Below, piece after piece: positions 14,297 to 17,303 of a stretch of DNA of 17,303 nt. The notes beneath the pieces were generated by a model, which did not search any database, had not been told where the DNA came from, and saw only the letters and a program-made list of their open reading frames with translations. A program made the translations under genes and the position numbers. Location of the stretch: positions 1 to 17,303 of the forward strand of contig CAYFSL010000019.1 of the NCBI GenBank assembly GCA_964345835.1, written 5' to 3'. Position 1 is the stretch's first letter, and the number at the start of each line of letters is the position of its first letter. Origin of the DNA: JAAYEL01 sp964345835. Its GTDB lineage: Bacteria; Bacillota; Clostridia; Tissierellales; Peptoniphilaceae.

Positions 14297-16876
14297 ATGA
14301 ACCTAGATAAATTTACAGAAAAATCAATGGAAGTTATCCAAGACGCCCAAAATATGGCGATAAAAAATTCAAATCCACAGTTGACAGAAAAACACCTTGC
14401 TTACGCTCTTTTTATGAATAGCGACAGCATAATATTTAGACTTGTTAATCTGATAAATGGGTCGGCTGAAAAGATTAGGGAAGACCTTAAATCCCTTATA
14501 GATAGAGAGGCTAAGCAGGTCGGGTCAGATAATATCTACCCTAATGCCATCTTCCAAAGGATTCTTTTAAATGCTTCTGATGAGGCTAAGAAGCTTTCCG
14601 ACCAGTACGTTGGCTTGGAACATATTTTCTTAGCCATGTTAAATGAGAAGAATATAGAGATTGAGAAAATATTTAAGGAAAAGGGGATCACTTACGAGTC
14701 ATTTTCCAAAAAGTTGGAGGAGTTTAAGAAGGATAAGGGGGAAGACCCTAGCGTGGACGCTGAAAATCCCCTTGTTAAATATACAATAGACCTTACTGCC
14801 CAAGCCAGGGAAGGAAAGATGGATCCCGTAATTGGCAGGGACGAAGAGGTTAGAAACACCATTAGGATCCTGTCTAGGAGGACTAAAAACAACCCCGTCT
14901 TGATTGGGGAGCCTGGTGTTGGTAAGACAGCCATTGTAGAGGGGCTTGCCCAAAGAATTGTAAATAAGGATGTTCCTGAAAGTTTGAGAGACGTCAGACT
15001 TCTTTCTCTTGATATGGCAGCCTTGATAGCAGGGGCGAAGTTCAGAGGAGAATTTGAAGAAAGGCTTAAGGGAGTCCTAAATGAGGTTGAGAAGTCAGCT
15101 GGTGAAATAGTCATGTTCATTGATGAAATTCACATGATTGTCGGAGCTGGAAAGACTGACGGGGCTATGGATGCTGGAAATATCATGAAGCCTGCCTTGT
15201 CTAGAGGTAAGATAAAGGTAATCGGGGCTACAACCCTTAATGAGTATAGAAATTATATAGAAAAGGACGGGGCCTTGGAAAGGAGGTTCCAAAAGGTCAT
15301 AGTTGACCAACCTACAGTTGAAGACACCATATCAATATTAAGGGGAATTAAAGGAAAGTATGAAATCTACCACGGTATCAGGATAGCGGACAATGCTGTT
15401 ATAGCCTGTGCCACCCTATCAGATAGGTATATCACAGATAGGTTTTTACCAGATAAGGCCATAGACCTAATGGATGAAGCCTGTGCCATGGTGAGGACAG
15501 AAATCGACTCAATGCCTCAAGAACTTGATGACCTTAGGAGGGATTTACTACAGTTACAGATAGAAATCACCGCCCTAAAGAAAGAAAGCGATGACAACTC
15601 CATCGAAAGGCTTCATATTCTCGAAAAAGAGATGGCTGATAAGGAAGAAATCTACAATGAAAAGTTTGCTGCTTGGCAGGACAACAAGAAGGTCCTTGAC
15701 CAGGCTAATGAACTAAAGTCAGAGATTGACAAGGTGAAAACTCAGATTGAAGATGCGGAAAGAAAGTATGATTTTGAAAGCTTGTCAAGGTTAAAGTATG
15801 GAAAGTTGCCAGAGCTTGAGAAAGAACTTGAAATCGCAGAGAAAAAATCCAAGGAAGAATCCAGCCTAAAAGAAGAGGTTGGAGAAGAGGAAATTGCCGA
15901 AGTCGTTTCTAAGTGGACAGGGGTCCCTGTCAACAAGCTAGTTGAAGGGGAAAGAGAGAAATTACTAAGACTTGATGAAACCTTGCATAAGAGGGTTGTA
16001 GGTCAAGATGAAGCGGTAACTGCTGTTAGTGAAGCCATATTAAGGGCTAGGTCAGGCTTAAAGGACGAAAATAGGCCTATCGGGTCATTTATCTTCCTAG
16101 GACCAACAGGGGTTGGTAAGACCGAGCTTGCAAAGGCCTTGACAGAAGCCATGTTTGACGATGAAAAGAATGTCATCAGGATAGATATGTCAGAGTATAT
16201 GGAAAAGTATTCGGTATCTAGGTTGATAGGGGCAGCTCCAGGTTACATTGGCTATGAAGAAGGTGGACAGCTTACAGAGGCTGTTAGGAGAAAGTCCTAC
16301 AGTGTAATCCTATTTGACGAGATTGAAAAGGCCCATCCTGATGTATTTAATATCTTGTTACAAGTCCTAGATGATGGAAGGCTAACCGACAACCAAGGAA
16401 GGACTGTAAACTTTAAGAATACAATAATTATCATGACTTCAAATATTGGATCTCAATACCTACTTGATGGAATCGATGACAAGGGAAATATTACTCCAGA
16501 AGCTAAAAAACTTGTGGATGGTGAATTGAGAAGGTCCTTTAGACCAGAATTCTTAAACCGTGTTGACGATATAGTAATGTTTAAGCCTCTACAAAAGGAA
16601 CAAATATCTAAGATAGTTGACCTAGAAGTAGAAAAAATCTTTAAGAAGCTTGAAGATAAGAGGATAAGCATAAACATCGACCAAAATCTAAAAGACTATA
16701 TAATAGAAAGCTCTTACTCAGCTCAATATGGGGCAAGGCCAGTCAAGAGATTTATCCAAAGGGAGGTAGAAACAGCTCTTGCCAAGATGATAATCTCTGG
16801 AGAGGTCAAAGAAAAGGATAAGTTGACCATGACCTATGAAGATGGAAAAATAAAGATTAAGGGTCACAACAAATAA
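14297..16876 (+). CDS. clpB: ATP-dependent protein disaggregase ClpB
   Basis: ClpB is a hexameric AAA+ machine that threads aggregated proteins through its pore together with the DnaK system. The 859-aa product is full length. The N domain (1-145) has two Clp repeats. NBD1 has Walker A GEPGVGKTA (204-212), pore loop GAKFRGEFEERL (246-257) and Walker B FIDEIH (274-279). The long coiled-coil M domain at about 400-525 separates ClpB from ClpC and ClpA. NBD2 has GPTGVGKTE (602-610), pore loop GAAPGYIGYEEGG (645-657), FDEIEKAHP (673-681) and sensor-2 GARPVKR (812-818). No ClpP-docking loop was seen, as expected. AGGAGG lies 7 nt before the ATG. The first pore loop has Phe where most ClpB have Tyr. 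It is probably co-transcribed with the J-protein gene under the CtsR box. Confidence 0.97.
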   Translation: MNLDKFTEKSMEVIQDAQNMAIKNSNPQLTEKHLAYALFMNSDSIIFRLVNLINGSAEKIREDLKSLIDREAKQVGSDNIYPNAIFQRILLNASDEAKKLSDQYVGLEHIFLAMLNEKNIEIEKIFKEKGITYESFSKKLEEFKKDKGEDPSVDAENPLVKYTIDLTAQAREGKMDPVIGRDEEVRNTIRILSRRTKNNPVLIGEPGVGKTAIVEGLAQRIVNKDVPESLRDVRLLSLDMAALIAGAKFRGEFEERLKGVLNEVEKSAGEIVMFIDEIHMIVGAGKTDGAMDAGNIMKPALSRGKIKVIGATTLNEYRNYIEKDGALERRFQKVIVDQPTVEDTISILRGIKGKYEIYHGIRIADNAVIACATLSDRYITDRFLPDKAIDLMDEACAMVRTEIDSMPQELDDLRRDLLQLQIEITALKKESDDNSIERLHILEKEMADKEEIYNEKFAAWQDNKKVLDQANELKSEIDKVKTQIEDAERKYDFESLSRLKYGKLPELEKELEIAEKKSKEESSLKEEVGEEEIAEVVSKWTGVPVNKLVEGEREKLLRLDETLHKRVVGQDEAVTAVSEAILRARSGLKDENRPIGSFIFLGPTGVGKTELAKALTEAMFDDEKNVIRIDMSEYMEKYSVSRLIGAAPGYIGYEEGGQLTEAVRRKSYSVILFDEIEKAHPDVFNILLQVLDDGRLTDNQGRTVNFKNTIIIMTSNIGSQYLLDGIDDKGNITPEAKKLVDGELRRSFRPEFLNRVDDIVMFKPLQKEQISKIVDLEVEKIFKKLEDKRISINIDQNLKDYIIESSYSAQYGARPVKRFIQREVETALAKMIISGEVKEKDKLTMTYEDGKIKIKGHNK

Positions 16877-16896
16877 TAAGCTTAAAAACAAATTTT

Positions 16897-16936
16897 ACCA
16901 GGGACAAGTAGAAATATTTGTCTCTGGTTTTTGTTT
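16897..16936 (+). terminator. Terminator of the J-protein/clpB operon
   Basis: ACCAGGGACAA (16897-16907) pairs over 11 positions with TTGTCTCTGGT (16918-16928), with one G-U pair and a 10-nt loop, followed by TTTT and GTTTG. It lies about 20 nt after the clpB stop. Confidence 0.88.
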
Positions 16937-17303
16937 GCATTTTTATGACTAAATTACGACTAAAATATATGAAAGCTTTTTATGAATGTATATGAGTAAT
17001 GTATAATAAATGAAAAATATTAAAAAAAGTTAATCAAACTAAATGTTTATTAACTTACATCTTTTTTGCCAATGGACTATTAGTACCATTTTAGCTATTA
17101 AATTCTCATAATATTTATGTAAGATGTGCAAATATTATATATTTCCCCAAAAAGACATGTAAAATAAAGGACAAAGTTTTTTAAAATGATGGAAATATTT
17201 TCAAAAATATAACATAATCAATATGGACACTATTTTAGGGGGCAAGCATCCAACTAAAATATTGTGAAAAAGTATTCCATTTATTTACAAGCAAATTATT
17301 TAA
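16937..17303. other. AT-rich non-coding tail with inverted repeats
   Basis: No credible gene is visible. TATAAT at 17002-17007 resembles a -10 but lacks a -35. A bulged hairpin AAGTTAAT-c-AAAC / GTTTATTAACTT occupies 17027-17056. Perfect 9-bp arms ATAATATTT/AAATATTAT lie at 17108-17138. A palindrome ATATTTTCAAAAATAT is at 17195-17210. These probably belong to the control region of a gene beyond the window edge, but in such AT-rich DNA some will be chance. Confidence 0.5.

Noticed and set aside
14692..15120. 142-codon open frame on the minus strand
   Set aside because: It is fully antisense to the conserved NBD1 region of clpB, is Ser/Pro/Leu-rich as expected for a shadow frame, and resembles no known family.

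Overview
The window is an AT-rich chromosomal segment of a low-GC Gram-positive anaerobe. The evidence is GGAGG-type Shine-Dalgarno sites, Arg codons dominated by AGG/AGA, lipoprotein signal peptides, a Rex redox repressor, a perfect CtsR box and a B. subtilis NupNOPQ-like nucleoside transporter. A Tissierellia-type coccus (Anaerococcus, Peptoniphilus or a relative) fits the gene style, but that is inference. No tRNA, rRNA, CRISPR array, transposase or phage gene was seen.

Layout. (1) 1-2815: rex with its own promoter and terminator, then a YdiF-type ABC-F ATPase. B. subtilis also keeps rex and ydiF close together. (2) 2880-7420, plus strand: a nucleoside-salvage operon of a BMP-family lipoprotein, deoC, cdd, pdp and a DeoR-family regulator, closed by a strong terminator. 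(3) 7508-12611, minus strand, convergent: a nucleoside ABC importer in the order ATPase, permease 1, permease 2, with overlapping genes and a terminator. A second BMP-family lipoprotein follows with its own extended -10 promoter, a 20-bp dyad just past the predicted start point, and its own terminator. (4) 12618-13167: a 550-bp divergent spacer with a CtsR-controlled promoter. (5) 13168-16876: a heat-shock operon of a class B J-domain protein and ClpB, with a terminator. (6) 16877-17303: an AT-rich tail without genes but with several inverted repeats.

How the genes work together. The ABC importer with its lipoprotein(s) would bring in nucleosides. Cdd deaminates cytidine and deoxycytidine. 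Pdp splits pyrimidine nucleosides to base plus (deoxy)ribose-1-phosphate. After a mutase step that is not encoded here, DeoC cleaves deoxyribose-5-phosphate to glyceraldehyde-3-phosphate and acetaldehyde. The DeoR-type protein probably senses a sugar phosphate from this route. The operon's own lipoprotein has diverged at positions where the transporter-linked paralogue keeps expected nucleoside-binding residues.

Assembly caution. A run of 100 N (14122-14221) lies between the J-protein gene and clpB. The 55 bases on its left are repeated exactly on its right, so the gap looks like two unmerged overlapping contig ends at a short tandem repeat, not missing genes.
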